From a candidate division FCPU426 bacterium (GTDB lineage Bacteria > Oederibacteriota > Muellerivitia > Muellerivitales > Muellerivitaceae): 35,205 nt of DNA. The notes below the pieces were generated by a model. It worked only from the letters and a program-made list of their open reading frames with translations, searched no databases and was not told where the DNA came from. Within the stretch, counting starts at the first letter, position 1. Each line of letters starts with the position of its first letter. Made by a program: the position numbers and the translations under genes. Positions 1 through 6,321 of the stretch are shown here, in pieces. Location of the stretch: assembly GCA_030041545.1 (NCBI GenBank), contig JASHNQ010000098.1, positions 1-35,205 of the forward strand, in the 5' to 3' direction.

Positions 1-112
1 CGTTTACCCTCACCGCCGCGTAAATACTGCGCTTGTGGACGTCCAAACCAACGTACACAAGGTCTTTCTTTCCAATTCCAACCTTCCTGTTTTTCGTGCT
101 ACGCTTTTCCAT
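1..112 (-). CDS. IS110-family transposase, N-terminal fragment (runs off the window)
   Basis: Read leftwards from an ATG at 112-110, this frame gives 37 codons before the window edge, including the motif YVGLDVHKRSIYAAV. A GLDVHK-type sequence near the N-terminus carries the first acidic residue of the DEDD RuvC-like catalytic core of IS110-family transposases (family knowledge). A strong ribosome binding site, GGAGGAA, lies at 118-123 on the minus strand, 6-7 nt before the ATG. Only the 5' end is present, so intactness cannot be judged. IS110 elements lack classical terminal inverted repeats and use a structured non-coding RNA from the element end to choose donor and target DNA. The 5' non-coding side of this gene lies inside the window and is strongly structured (see 114-174). 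The family call is fairly secure despite the short fragment. Confidence 0.8.
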   Translation of the reverse strand, partial: MEKRSTKNRKVGIGKKDLVYVGLDVHKRSIYAAVRVN

Positions 113-113
113 A

Positions 114-174
114 CCGTTCCTCCTGTGAGTGGGCTACTCACGCCGGGGCTTACTTTACCCCGGCGGAGGAACGG
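114..174 (-). promoter_or_regulatory. Three-way-junction RNA fold enclosing the transposase ribosome binding site
   Basis: A perfect 10-bp outer stem joins 114-123 (CCGTTCCTCC) with 165-174 (GGAGGAACGG). Inside it are two perfect hairpins, 125-130 with 136-141 (GTGAGT/ACTCAC) and 142-148 with 158-164 (GCCGGGG/CCCCGGC). On the transposase mRNA the GGAGGAA ribosome binding site is the 3' strand of the outer stem, so it would be hidden when folded. The fold could be a translational lock on the transposase, part of an IS110-type guide (bridge) RNA, or both. The pairings are seen directly; the functions are inferred. Confidence 0.6.
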
Positions 175-185
175 CCTGCATACTA

Positions 186-393
186 CCTAACAAAAATACA
201 AACTCTTACCACAAAGTTCACGAAGGACACAAAGTGAAGCATGGAAACCTCGGGAAAACATAAGGTTTTTAACTTCGTGTCCTTTGTGCCGATTCACCTT
301 AAAGGAGTTAATGAAATCGGTACTATACCGACCTCTTTAACAGCTTTATGGAAGGTCGGCATGTGTACTTCGTGGTGAGCGTTTTTTGTTAGG
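186..393. repeat. 208-bp nested palindromic element with 11-bp terminal inverted repeats
   Basis: CCTAACAAAAA at 186-196 is exactly complementary to TTTTTGTTAGG at 383-393. Inside lie further pairs: ACCACAAAGTTCAC-type sequence near 208-221 against GTGTACTTCGTGGTGAG near 364-378, CACGAAGGACACAAAG against its near-complement around 270-290, and CCGACCT/AGGTCGG in the right half. The inner words belong to the CACGAAG family seen elsewhere in this window. No convincing target duplication is visible. It holds no open reading frame of note, so it looks MITE- or REP-like. Confidence 0.55.
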
Positions 394-404
394 GACTCTT
401 AGAC

Positions 405-495
405 TGCCCTCATTCACATTGTTTAATTCGGGCTCCGCCCGATGAAGGTAATGAGGGCAATACAGTTTTCTTTATGGGACCGAAGGTCCCATTTA
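405..495 (+). repeat. Dispersed hairpin repeat A, copy 1
   Basis: This block begins TGCCCTCATT (405-414), which pairs perfectly with AATGAGGGCA at 450-459. Between them sits the hairpin TCGGGC-TCC-GCCCGA (428-442). A second hairpin, ATGGGACC-GAA-GGTCCCAT, spans 474-492. The block aligns with the reverse complement of 33041-33135 over its whole length, including both hairpins and the shared word GTTTTCTTT. It is therefore a dispersed repeat rather than local low complexity. Confidence 0.65.
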
Positions 496-504
496 ACCTT
501 GAAA

Positions 505-568
505 AACCGCATGGGGTTGCCGCGTCGTAAACGCCTCGCTATTCGCGGGGCACTCCTCGCAATGACAG
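505..568 (-). repeat. TCATTGCGAGGAG-type dispersed repeat
   Basis: Read on the minus strand the block contains GTCATTGCGAGGAG (566-553) and, further on, CGACGCGGCAACCCCAT (527-511). This combination is a familiar intergenic repeat word in many bacterial genomes (from memory, not searched). It abuts repeat A and fills the space before pyrD. Confidence 0.5.
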
Positions 569-625
569 CCTCAAATTTTCTTCACGGTGGATTTTTAGGT
601 TTTTCGGAATTATCCTGAACCCACC

Positions 626-1699
626 TTGTACCGAATCCTCAAACCCATCCTCTTTTTCCTGGACCCGGAATGGGCACACCACGCGGCCCTGGCGTCCCTG
701 AAGCTCTCCAAACCCCTCCTCTCCCTGTTCTCCCCCCGGCTGGCCGTCAAGGATGCGCGGCTGATCCGGATGGTTTTCGGCCTCAAGTTCCCCAACCCCG
801 TGGGCCTCGCCGCCGGGTTGGACAAGGAAGGGGAACTGGCCGACGTGTGGGGAAAGCTGGGGTTCGGCTTCGCCGAGCTGGGCACCTTCACCGCCCATCC
901 CCAGGAAGGGAACCCCCGCCCGAGGGTTTTCCGGCTGCCCGCCCAACAGGCCCTCATCAACCGGATGGGGTTCCCCAATTCCGGCGCCATGGCCGCCGCT
1001 CAAAGGCTTTCGGCCCTGCGGCAATCGGGCCGCTGGCCTTCCATCCCCATCGGCATCAACATCGGAAAGAGCAAGCTGGTCCCCTTGGAAGAGGCCGTGG
1101 AGGATTACCTGGAGTCGCTTCAGCACCTGCTGCCCTATGCCGATTACGTGACGGTGAACGTCAGCTCCCCCAACACGCCCAGCTTGAGGAAACTGCAGGA
1201 AGCCAAGCCCCTGAAAAAACTGCTCAACGCCATGGTGAAGGCCGCCTCGGGCAAGCCCGTGTTGGCCAAGCTGGCCCCGGACTTGGAGGAAAAACCCCTG
1301 CAACAGGCGGCGGATATCGCGCTATCCACCGGCTGCGCGGGGTTGGTCGCGGTCAATACCACCCTTTCCCGGGAGGGTTTGCCGCCGGGCGTATATCCGG
1401 ACGGGGGGCTTTCGGGCGCCCCGCTGGGGGAAAAGGCCTTGAGGACCCTGGAATCCCTTGCGCGGTTTACGAAGGGAGGGGTGCCCCTGGTCTCGGTGGG
1501 GGGCATCTTCACCCCCGGGGACGCGCGGCAAAGGCTGGAGGCCGGGGCCAAACTGGTGCAGGTTTACACGGCTTATATATATGAAGGACCCCGCCTGCCG
1601 GCGCGTTTATGCCGAGGATTATTGGAAAAACCAACATTCAACACGACTCGTTGGCCTTTGGCCAAGGGCAGTAAAAACCACGAGCCACTAAGAAAATAA
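626..1699 (+). CDS. pyrD: Dihydroorotate dehydrogenase, class 2 (quinone-dependent)
   Basis: PyrD oxidises dihydroorotate to orotate in pyrimidine synthesis, and class 2 enzymes pass electrons to membrane quinones. The 357-aa product has the class 2 layout. An N-terminal amphipathic membrane-associating region (YRILKPILFFLDPEWAHHAA) is followed by the FMN barrel with GLAAGLDKEGE, NRMGFPNSG, VNVSSPNTPSLRKLQ (containing the catalytic serine of class 2), KLAPDLE, VAVNTT and VSVGGIFTPGDA. The start is TTG at 626: the frame is closed by a stop at 596-598 and the N-terminal motif begins right here. No clear ribosome binding site is visible. After the usual ending (VQVYTAYIYEGP plus a helix) there is an extra tail of roughly 20 residues whose last codons lie in a CACGAAG-type repeat, suggesting the original stop was lost to repeat sequence. 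rlpA follows 8 bp later; pyrF and pyrE are nearby. Confidence 0.95.
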   Translation: MYRILKPILFFLDPEWAHHAALASLKLSKPLLSLFSPRLAVKDARLIRMVFGLKFPNPVGLAAGLDKEGELADVWGKLGFGFAELGTFTAHPQEGNPRPRVFRLPAQQALINRMGFPNSGAMAAAQRLSALRQSGRWPSIPIGINIGKSKLVPLEEAVEDYLESLQHLLPYADYVTVNVSSPNTPSLRKLQEAKPLKKLLNAMVKAASGKPVLAKLAPDLEEKPLQQAADIALSTGCAGLVAVNTTLSREGLPPGVYPDGGLSGAPLGEKALRTLESLARFTKGGVPLVSVGGIFTPGDARQRLEAGAKLVQVYTAYIYEGPRLPARLCRGLLEKPTFNTTRWPLAKGSKNHEPLRK

Positions 1700-1767
1700 G
1701 GTAGAGCATGACTCATCCAAACCTAAAAAAAAACAAACGCTGTTCTTTGTGGCTTTGTGCCTTCGTG
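1677..1767. repeat. CACGAAG-family inverted repeat spanning the pyrD end and rlpA start
   Basis: AACCACGAGCCACTAAGAAA near 1677-1696 pairs imperfectly with TTCTTTGTGGC at 1743-1753, and the right side continues as TTTGTGCCTTCGTG to 1767. The same word order recurs at 3476-3568, 13777-13874 and 16639-16719. Here the left arm encodes the end of PyrD and the right arm encodes the hydrophobic signal peptide of RlpA. Confidence 0.55.
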
Positions 1768-2208
1768 TTGGCCTTGGGGGGATGCGTGCCCATACGGCAA
1801 TACGTGCCCGCCCGACTGGCCTCGCCCGGCTCCCCGGCCCCGTCCGGCGGGCCGGTACAATACGAAAGCCCCGACGACTTCAAGCACCTGGACAAGGACG
1901 CGTGGAAAAGTGAAATGGAAGGCATCGCCTCCTGGTACGGGGAGGAGTTCAACGGACGTCTCACGGCCAGCGGCGAGGTTTACGACATGTACAAAATGAC
2001 CGCGGCCCACAAGACCCTGCCCCTGGGCACGGTGGTCAAGGTGACCAATGAGGAGAACGGGAAGGCGGTGGAAGTGACGATCAACGACCGGGGACCCTAC
2101 GTGAAGGGCCGCATCATCGACCTGTCCAAGACGGCCGGGCGCGCCATCGGCATGCGGGAAGCGGGAACGGCCAGGGTGAGGCTGGAGATCGTGAGCTGGC
2201 CGAAGTAA
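1708..2208 (+). CDS. rlpA: RlpA-like septal ring lipoprotein (DPBB peptidoglycan-binding/lytic enzyme)
   Basis: RlpA proteins are outer-membrane lipoproteins acting on denuded peptidoglycan at septa, and some are lytic transglycosylases. The 166-aa product has a lipoprotein signal with lipobox LALGGC (Cys26), a short Pro/Ser/Gly-rich spacer, then a double-psi beta-barrel at about residues 72-165. That domain has the family signatures [30 protein letters not shown] and INDRGPY...[15 protein letters not shown]. There is no C-terminal SPOR domain, so it is a short form. The ATG at 1708 follows AAGGTAG closely. Notably, the codons of the signal peptide core ([11 protein letters not shown]) coincide with one arm of a CACGAAG-type repeat. 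It is probably co-transcribed with pyrD. Confidence 0.9.
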   Translation: MTHPNLKKNKRCSLWLCAFVLALGGCVPIRQYVPARLASPGSPAPSGGPVQYESPDDFKHLDKDAWKSEMEGIASWYGEEFNGRLTASGEVYDMYKMTAAHKTLPLGTVVKVTNEENGKAVEVTINDRGPYVKGRIIDLSKTAGRAIGMREAGTARVRLEIVSWPK

Positions 2209-2224
2209 GGCAGGGATCACGTGT

Positions 2225-2297
2225 CGGGTATCAGGTTTCAGCAAGGCGTCTGGAACACGGATGAATATCTTTTGCTGATACCCGAGACCTGAAACCT
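2225..2297. repeat. CAGGTATCAGG-family palindromic repeat
   Basis: CGGGTATCAG (2225-2234) and CTGATACCCG (2275-2284) are perfect inverted repeats. A second pair, AGGTTTCAG (2233-2241) and CCTGAAACC (2288-2296), is offset from the first. The same words recur at 5421-5475 and 14676-14745. The element fills the gap between the convergent ends of rlpA and the zinc-ribbon gene. Confidence 0.6.
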
Positions 2298-2302
2298 TGG
2301 CT

Positions 2303-2476
2303 TTAGCCGGAGACTTTCATCTCTTGACGCTTCTTCATCTCGTGCTCGGTTTCCAAAAGGCAGGGCCTGCAGAAATACCATCCGTCCTGGTTCACGATGC
2401 TCTTGCCCAGGACGCCCTGGAGCTTGCAGAAATCGCACTCTTGGAAAATGGACTCAGCGGCGGCCGGCGCGTTCAT
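2303..2476 (-). CDS. 57-aa zinc-ribbon protein
   Basis: On the minus strand an ATG at 2476-2474 is preceded by GGGAGG and opens a 57-codon frame ending at 2303. The product has two knuckles, ECDFCK (Cys14, Cys17) and FCRPCL (Cys36, Cys39), followed by a charged helix-like tail rich in Glu and Lys. Two CxxC pairs 19-22 residues apart are the classic layout of a structural zinc ribbon. It stands alone on the minus strand between rlpA and pyrF, so context gives no function. It might be a small regulator or an accessory subunit. The ribosome binding site, GC-rich codon use and spaced cysteine pairs argue it is real. Confidence 0.7.
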   Translation of the reverse strand: MNAPAAAESIFQECDFCKLQGVLGKSIVNQDGWYFCRPCLLETEHEMKKRQEMKVSG

Positions 2477-2601
2477 GGGGGACCTCCCGGTTCATTCAAT
2501 GTCGGCGCAAGGATACCGCCGGGCCATTAAATACCTGTAACGCTCGCTGGAACCTTTCGTTACAATGACGGGAAATTAACCGGCAAAAAGGCGCCGGCGA
2601 G

Positions 2602-2629
2602 TTAAGACCAGGCGGGCAATCAATATAAT
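2602..2629 (+). promoter_or_regulatory. Probable sigma-70-type promoter for pyrF
   Basis: TTAAGA (2602-2607), a 16-nt spacer, then a perfect TATAAT (2624-2629). The predicted start lies about 25 nt upstream of the pyrF ATG, leaving a short leader containing GGAG. Confidence 0.5.
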
Positions 2630-2659
2630 TTTTCCGGCAAGGGCGGAGCGGACGGAATC

Positions 2660-3478
2660 ATGGCGACTTTTTCCGAGCGGCTTCGGAAGGCGATCCAACG
2701 CACGGGCGGTTGCCTCTGCGTGGGTTTGGACGTGGAACCGTCCAAGATGCCCAAAAACGTTCCCAGGGACGGCGAGGGCGTGCTGCGGTTTTGCCGCTCC
2801 ATCATCGATTCCACTCGGGATTTGGCCGCGGCCTACAAGCCCAACATGGCCTTCTTCGAATCCATGGGCGTGCGGGGCCTGGAAACCCTGGAGCTGCTGC
2901 GCCAGTCCGTGCCGCAGGACGCGCTGTTCGTCATGGATGCCAAACGGGGGGATATCGGAAATACTTCCCAAGCCTACGCCAGGGCTTTTTTCGGCCTTTT
3001 CAAGTCCGACGCGGTCACCCTTTCGCCCTACATGGGCAGGGATTCGGTCGACCCCTTCCTGGAGTATGAGGGAACCTGCTCGTTCGTTTTGTGCCTCACC
3101 TCCAATCCCTCGGCAGCCGATTTCCAGACCCAGGCGCTGCAAAGCGGCGAGAAGCTTTATGAAAAAGTGGCCAAGGCCGCCTTGGAATGGGGCCGGGGCA
3201 AAAAGGGGGAGGCCGGCTTGGTGGTGGGGGCCACGCAGGCCCAATGCCTTTCGGACCTGCGGAAGCTGGCGCCGGAAGCCCCCTTCCTGGTGCCGGGCGT
3301 GGGAGCCCAAGGGGGCGACCTGGGGGCCTCCTTGAAGGCGGGGCGGGCGGGGGACGGCTATGGGATCCTGGTGAACGTGTCCCGGCAGGTATTGTATGCT
3401 TCGCCCGACAACGATTTCGCCAACGCGGCCCGCGAACAGGCGCAAAAGATCGTAAACGAGATGAAAACATATTTCTAA
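2660..3478 (+). CDS. pyrF: Orotidine 5'-phosphate decarboxylase (subfamily 2)
   Basis: PyrF decarboxylates OMP to UMP, the last step of de novo pyrimidine synthesis. The 272-aa length fits the longer OMPDC subfamily 2 rather than the roughly 230-aa E. coli type. Key residues are visible: CVGLDVEP (Asp23), the Lys60 region AYKPNMAFFE, and the charged catalytic array MDAKRGDIGNT (Asp93, Lys95, Asp98). The C-terminal phosphate-gripping region includes LVPGVGAQGGD and YGILVNVSRQVLYAS. The start ATG 2660 has GGAG about 13 nt upstream and a promoter-like sequence before that. The stop codon TAA forms the first bases of the inverted repeat that separates pyrF from pyrE. Confidence 0.96.
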   Translation: MATFSERLRKAIQRTGGCLCVGLDVEPSKMPKNVPRDGEGVLRFCRSIIDSTRDLAAAYKPNMAFFESMGVRGLETLELLRQSVPQDALFVMDAKRGDIGNTSQAYARAFFGLFKSDAVTLSPYMGRDSVDPFLEYEGTCSFVLCLTSNPSAADFQTQALQSGEKLYEKVAKAALEWGRGKKGEAGLVVGATQAQCLSDLRKLAPEAPFLVPGVGAQGGDLGASLKAGRAGDGYGILVNVSRQVLYASPDNDFANAAREQAQKIVNEMKTYF

Positions 3479-3568
3479 CACGAAGCCACGAAGACTCGAA
3501 GAACGGCGAAGAATTTAGGTTTTTTGAAAAATATAAGCAGTCCTTCGTGGTTTAGTGGCTTTGTGTTA
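3476..3568. repeat. CACGAAG-family inverted repeat between pyrF and pyrE
   Basis: TAACACGAAGCCAC (3476-3489) pairs with GTGGCTTTGTGTTA (3555-3568) with one mismatch. Flanking words GAAGACTCGAAG and CTTCGTGG continue the arms inward. The 103-bp pyrF-pyrE spacer is almost entirely this element, so a pyrF-pyrE transcript would carry the hairpin. Its outer edge begins on the pyrF stop codon. Confidence 0.65.
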
Positions 3569-3581
3569 GATGGGGGTATAA

Positions 3582-4169
3582 GTGACGAACGAAGAAGTGC
3601 TGGAAATATTCAAGGAATGTAAGGCCCTTTTAAAAGGCCATTTTCTGCTTTCCTCCGGAAAACATAGCGACAGCTATCTGCAAAAATCCATGGTCCTGCA
3701 GTATCCTTGGCACGCCGAAAAGCTTTGCCACGCCCTTGCTGAAAAGACCCGGCTCTTAGGCGCCCAAACTGTCGCCGCGCCGGCCATCGGTGCCTTGATC
3801 ATCGGCCATGAGGTGGCCCGGGCCTTGGGGATGAGATCCATCTTCACCGAGCGCAATAAGGAGACGGACGCGATGGAACTACGTCGGGGATTCACCTTGG
3901 AAAAAGGGGAGAAAGTTCTGGCCGTAGAGGACATTGTTACGACAGGGAAATCCATTAAAGAGTGCATTGGCGTTTTAAGGAACTATGGCGCCAACGTGGT
4001 AGGTGTGGGATGTTTGGTGGACCGCACCGGTGGGGAAGCGGCCAAGTTGTTTGATATTCCCTTACTGCCCCTGGCTTCCCTGAAAGTGGAAAGCTGGGAG
4101 GAGAAGGACTGTCCGCTTTGTAAGCAAGGGATACCGGTCGTCAAACCCGGTTCCCGCGCGAAGTTTTAA
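3582..4169 (+). CDS. pyrE: Orotate phosphoribosyltransferase
   Basis: PyrE joins orotate to PRPP to give OMP, the substrate of PyrF. The 195-aa product has the type I phosphoribosyltransferase fold signatures: an N-terminal FLLSSGKHSDSYLQK hood region, PAIGALIIGHEVARALG, TERNKETDAMELRRGF, and the PRPP-binding loop VLAVEDIVTTGKSI at about residues 112-125. The start is GTG at 3582, preceded by GGGGG at a suitable distance. It is close to typical length. The C-terminal segment CPLCKQG has a CxxC pair, found in some PyrE proteins of this length class. Together with pyrD and pyrF it gives the last three steps of UMP synthesis in this window. Confidence 0.95.
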   Translation: MTNEEVLEIFKECKALLKGHFLLSSGKHSDSYLQKSMVLQYPWHAEKLCHALAEKTRLLGAQTVAAPAIGALIIGHEVARALGMRSIFTERNKETDAMELRRGFTLEKGEKVLAVEDIVTTGKSIKECIGVLRNYGANVVGVGCLVDRTGGEAAKLFDIPLLPLASLKVESWEEKDCPLCKQGIPVVKPGSRAKF

Positions 4170-4195
4170 AGAAGGTTAGGAATTCGGAGTTGAAC

Positions 4196-4465
4196 ATGGC
4201 TGATAGCAAACAAAACCTAAAGATCCCCGAAAAGCGGTTCTCGAAGGCGCAGGAGTACTTGTACGCGAATTTGCTCTGGTGGGCTTTCCTGGCGGTCTTG
4301 GCCGTCATCTCCTTTTTCACTTGCGGGGGTGCATGGGACGACGTGACCTCCGGCGTCATGGAATTCATTTTCGTCATCATGGGCGGCGGTTTTACGATGG
4401 TTTCAATATTGGACTACCTCTATGAGGAACATTTCCTCCGGCTGCCCACGGAAGGGAAAAAATGA
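4196..4465 (+). CDS. Small two-TM inner-membrane protein
   Basis: An 89-aa product that I do not recognise as a family. A charged N-terminus of about 22 residues precedes two hydrophobic stretches: LLWWAFLAVLAVISFFTCGG, then FIFVIMGGGFTMVSILDYL. The last 15 residues are charged (YEEHFLRLPTEGKK). ATG 4196 is chosen over an upstream in-frame TTG at 4190 because GGAG at 4186-4189 is correctly spaced for it. The stop overlaps the start of the coiled-coil gene by 4 nt (ATGA), so the two are translationally coupled and probably work together at the membrane. Confidence 0.75.
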   Translation: MADSKQNLKIPEKRFSKAQEYLYANLLWWAFLAVLAVISFFTCGGAWDDVTSGVMEFIFVIMGGGFTMVSILDYLYEEHFLRLPTEGKK

Positions 4466-5415
4466 AACGGATCCTCCGAAAGACCCTTGTCCTTTTCCTG
4501 GCCTTGACCCTCATCCTCGCCCCCCGTATGGTCCAAATGGCCCTGGCCCAGGATCCGGAGGATTCGGCTTCGGCCGATGAGGTCAGCCTCATGCAACAGC
4601 TGGCCAAGGACGGCTTCCTGGAGGATCAAAAGGATTTTTACCTCTCCGCCCAAAGCCTCACCGAGGACCAGGTGACGGACGGCTTGTTGAAGGCCTATGA
4701 CTACCTTAAGCAGGTGGACCTGAAAACCCTCCAGCCGGGCGCGACCCGTTACCCCCTGGACGACCTCAAGGCCCTTTTGGGGCTGGCGCAGGAAAAGGCG
4801 GACGAAATCCGGGACCGGAAGGTGTCGGCCTGGAAGTTCGAGTATCGCCTCAAGAAAATGATCGCGGCCCTGGCCCCGGCGCAAGGCGCGGCCCCCGCCA
4901 CCCCCCTTCCGACGGCCACCGCCACGCCGGTTCCGGGCCCCAGCCGGGCGGAATGGGATGAACTCAAGGGGGAGTTGAAGGACCTGGAGAAGAAAACCGC
5001 CGACCTGCAGGACACCTATGACAAAAAAATGGACGCCTTCCAGAAAAGCAACGACCAGTTGTCGGCCTCCGACGCCGACACCCAGGAACAGTTGAAACTG
5101 GTGAAAAAGCTCTTGGACGAGGTGCAGGCCGACCTGGACAAGACCGGGCAGCGGCTGGACCAAGTGGCCCAGGAGGCCACGCAAAAGTCCGTCTCCGACA
5201 CGGAACTGGAGCAGGAGCTAACCGTCATGCACAAGGACCTCAGGGACGACACCCAGGACGTGGGCATCCTGAAGGAGGAAGTGGCCAAGCTCAGCAAGGC
5301 GGACGAGCAGGCGGGCCAAAGCCCCCTGGACCAGTTCCTGAACTCCAAGTGGCTGGCGGGCGGCGCCCTCGTTGTGGGTTTGACCGCCCTTGTGGTATCG
5401 TTGACGCGAAAATAA
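4462..5415 (+). CDS. Exported, C-terminally anchored coiled-coil protein
   Basis: This 317-aa protein starts with a signal peptide (KRILRKTLVLFLALTLILAP...ALA-Q, cleavage near residue 29). An acidic helical N-terminal region follows (residues 30-135), containing DEVSLMQQLAKDGFL and YPLDDLKALLGLAQ. Then comes a Pro/Thr/Ala linker (about 138-158, TPLPTATATPVPGPS), a long coiled coil with heptad-like Leu/Lys/Glu/Asp (about 160-285), and a terminal TM helix (WLAGGALVVGLTALVVSLTRK). Such a layout suggests a periplasmic rod attached to the inner membrane, possibly spacing or tethering envelope layers. No named family is recognised. It overlaps the preceding gene by 4 nt. Confidence 0.8.
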   Translation: MKRILRKTLVLFLALTLILAPRMVQMALAQDPEDSASADEVSLMQQLAKDGFLEDQKDFYLSAQSLTEDQVTDGLLKAYDYLKQVDLKTLQPGATRYPLDDLKALLGLAQEKADEIRDRKVSAWKFEYRLKKMIAALAPAQGAAPATPLPTATATPVPGPSRAEWDELKGELKDLEKKTADLQDTYDKKMDAFQKSNDQLSASDADTQEQLKLVKKLLDEVQADLDKTGQRLDQVAQEATQKSVSDTELEQELTVMHKDLRDDTQDVGILKEEVAKLSKADEQAGQSPLDQFLNSKWLAGGALVVGLTALVVSLTRK

Positions 5416-5420
5416 GACAA

Positions 5421-5475
5421 CAGGTGTCAGGTGTTAGTCGTCAGCTGAAACCTGAGGCCTGAAACCTGACAACTG
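5421..5475. repeat. CAGGTATCAGG-family palindromic repeat
   Basis: CAGGTGTCAGGT (5421-5432) and ACCTGACAACTG (5464-5475) form an 11-of-12 inverted repeat, with AACCTGAGG/CCTGAAACC words between. It occupies most of the gap before the YdjM-like gene. Confidence 0.6.
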
Positions 5476-5491
5476 CTTTTGGGAGGTTGAA

Positions 5492-6166
5492 ATGTTCATC
5501 GGTCATTACGCCGTGGGCTTGGCCGCCAAAAAGGCGGCGCCGAAGGTCTCATTGGGGACCCTGGTGGCCGCCGCCATCGGTTTGGACCTTCTCTGGTCGC
5601 TTTTCCTTTTACTGGGCCTGGAAAGTTTCAGGATATCGCCGGGAATCACCCGGCTGGTGCCCATCGATTTTAACGACTATCCCTTGAGCCACAGCCTGGT
5701 CATGGCCCTCTGCTGGGCCGTCTTGGCGGTCTTGGTCTATCTCATGGCCGGAAATAGGGACGAACGAGCGGCTTGGGTGATCGGCGCGGTGGTGATCAGC
5801 AATTGGGTCCTGGATTTCCTCGTCCACCGCCCGGACCTTCCCATTTTGCCCGCGGAGCCCAATTGGGGCATGAATCATAAATACGGTTTGGGCCTTTGGA
5901 ACCACCCGGCGGCGGCCGTATTGTTGGAGGCGGCCTTTTTTGTGGCCGGGTTTTGGATCTATCTCATTTCGACCAAGGCCCGAGATGGGGCAGGGAAGGT
6001 CTCCCTTTGGGCTTTCGGCGTGGTCCTGGCGGGTCTTTATGCCGCCGTCCTGCTGAGCCCGCCTCCCGCCAACGCCGGCCTGGTGCCCCTGGCGGTGATC
6101 TTCCAGCTTTTGTTCGTGGCCTGGGCTTATTGGATCGACGATCACCGGAAGATGACAGCCAGGTAA
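5492..6166 (+). CDS. YdjM/DUF457-like multi-TM membrane protein
   Basis: This 224-aa integral membrane protein begins MFIGHYAVGLAAKKAAPKVSLGTL, followed by a DLLW segment, YPLSHSLVMALCW, then a loop with PILPAEPNWGMNHKYGLGLWNHP and further TM helices. The N-terminal His, the D-x-x-W segment and the SHS motif resemble membrane-bound metal-dependent hydrolases of the YdjM (DUF457) family, but the substrate of that family is unknown. There are about six TM helices. GGGAGG upstream of ATG 5492 supports the start. It follows a palindromic repeat, so it may be in a separate unit from the coiled-coil gene. Confidence 0.7.
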   Translation: MFIGHYAVGLAAKKAAPKVSLGTLVAAAIGLDLLWSLFLLLGLESFRISPGITRLVPIDFNDYPLSHSLVMALCWAVLAVLVYLMAGNRDERAAWVIGAVVISNWVLDFLVHRPDLPILPAEPNWGMNHKYGLGLWNHPAAAVLLEAAFFVAGFWIYLISTKARDGAGKVSLWAFGVVLAGLYAAVLLSPPPANAGLVPLAVIFQLLFVAWAYWIDDHRKMTAR

Positions 6167-6238
6167 TGCCCGTGGCTTTGGTTGTACAAAATTTTTGTCA
6201 AACGCTAAATATTTAACTTTAAGGGCCTGGAGAAGTAT

Positions 6239-6320
6239 CCGGTGCCTTACCGGCGGGCTATAAAATAAGGCTTTTCCGTGGCATGGGAAATGCCACTACG
6301 TATCCTGACTGTGAGGATAC
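6239..6320 (+). promoter_or_regulatory. Structured leader: hairpin/pseudoknot plus two stem-loops hiding the start of a lipoprotein gene
   Basis: CCGGT-GCCTT-ACCGG (6239-6253) is a hairpin whose loop region (GCCTTA, 6244-6249) is complementary to TAAGGC at 6266-6271, a possible H-type pseudoknot. Two perfect 7-bp hairpins follow: GTGGCAT/ATGCCAC (6278-6284, 6290-6296) and GTATCCT/AGGATAC (6300-6306, 6314-6320). The 3' arm of the last, AGGATAC, contains the likely ribosome binding site and ends 1 nt before the TTG start. It does not match the riboswitch consensus sequences I remember, so it is an unassigned regulatory RNA candidate. Confidence 0.45.
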
Positions 6321-6321
6321 T

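Noticed and set aside
186-568. CRISPR array
   Set aside because: The repeats are inverted, of several families and without uniform spacers; no cas genes are present. No other part of the window shows a regular direct-repeat array.
539-1303. Long minus-strand frame over pyrD, and similar long antisense frames over groEL, fadD, both phosphoesterase genes and gspD
   Set aside because: They mirror GC-rich coding frames, show low-complexity Gly/Arg/His/Val-rich products, and have no ribosome binding sites or recognisable motifs.
6239-6320. Known riboswitch (cyclic-di-GMP, fluoride, guanidine)
   Set aside because: The conserved single-stranded motifs of these classes, as far as I remember them, are absent. 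Only pairing is visible, so I left it unassigned.
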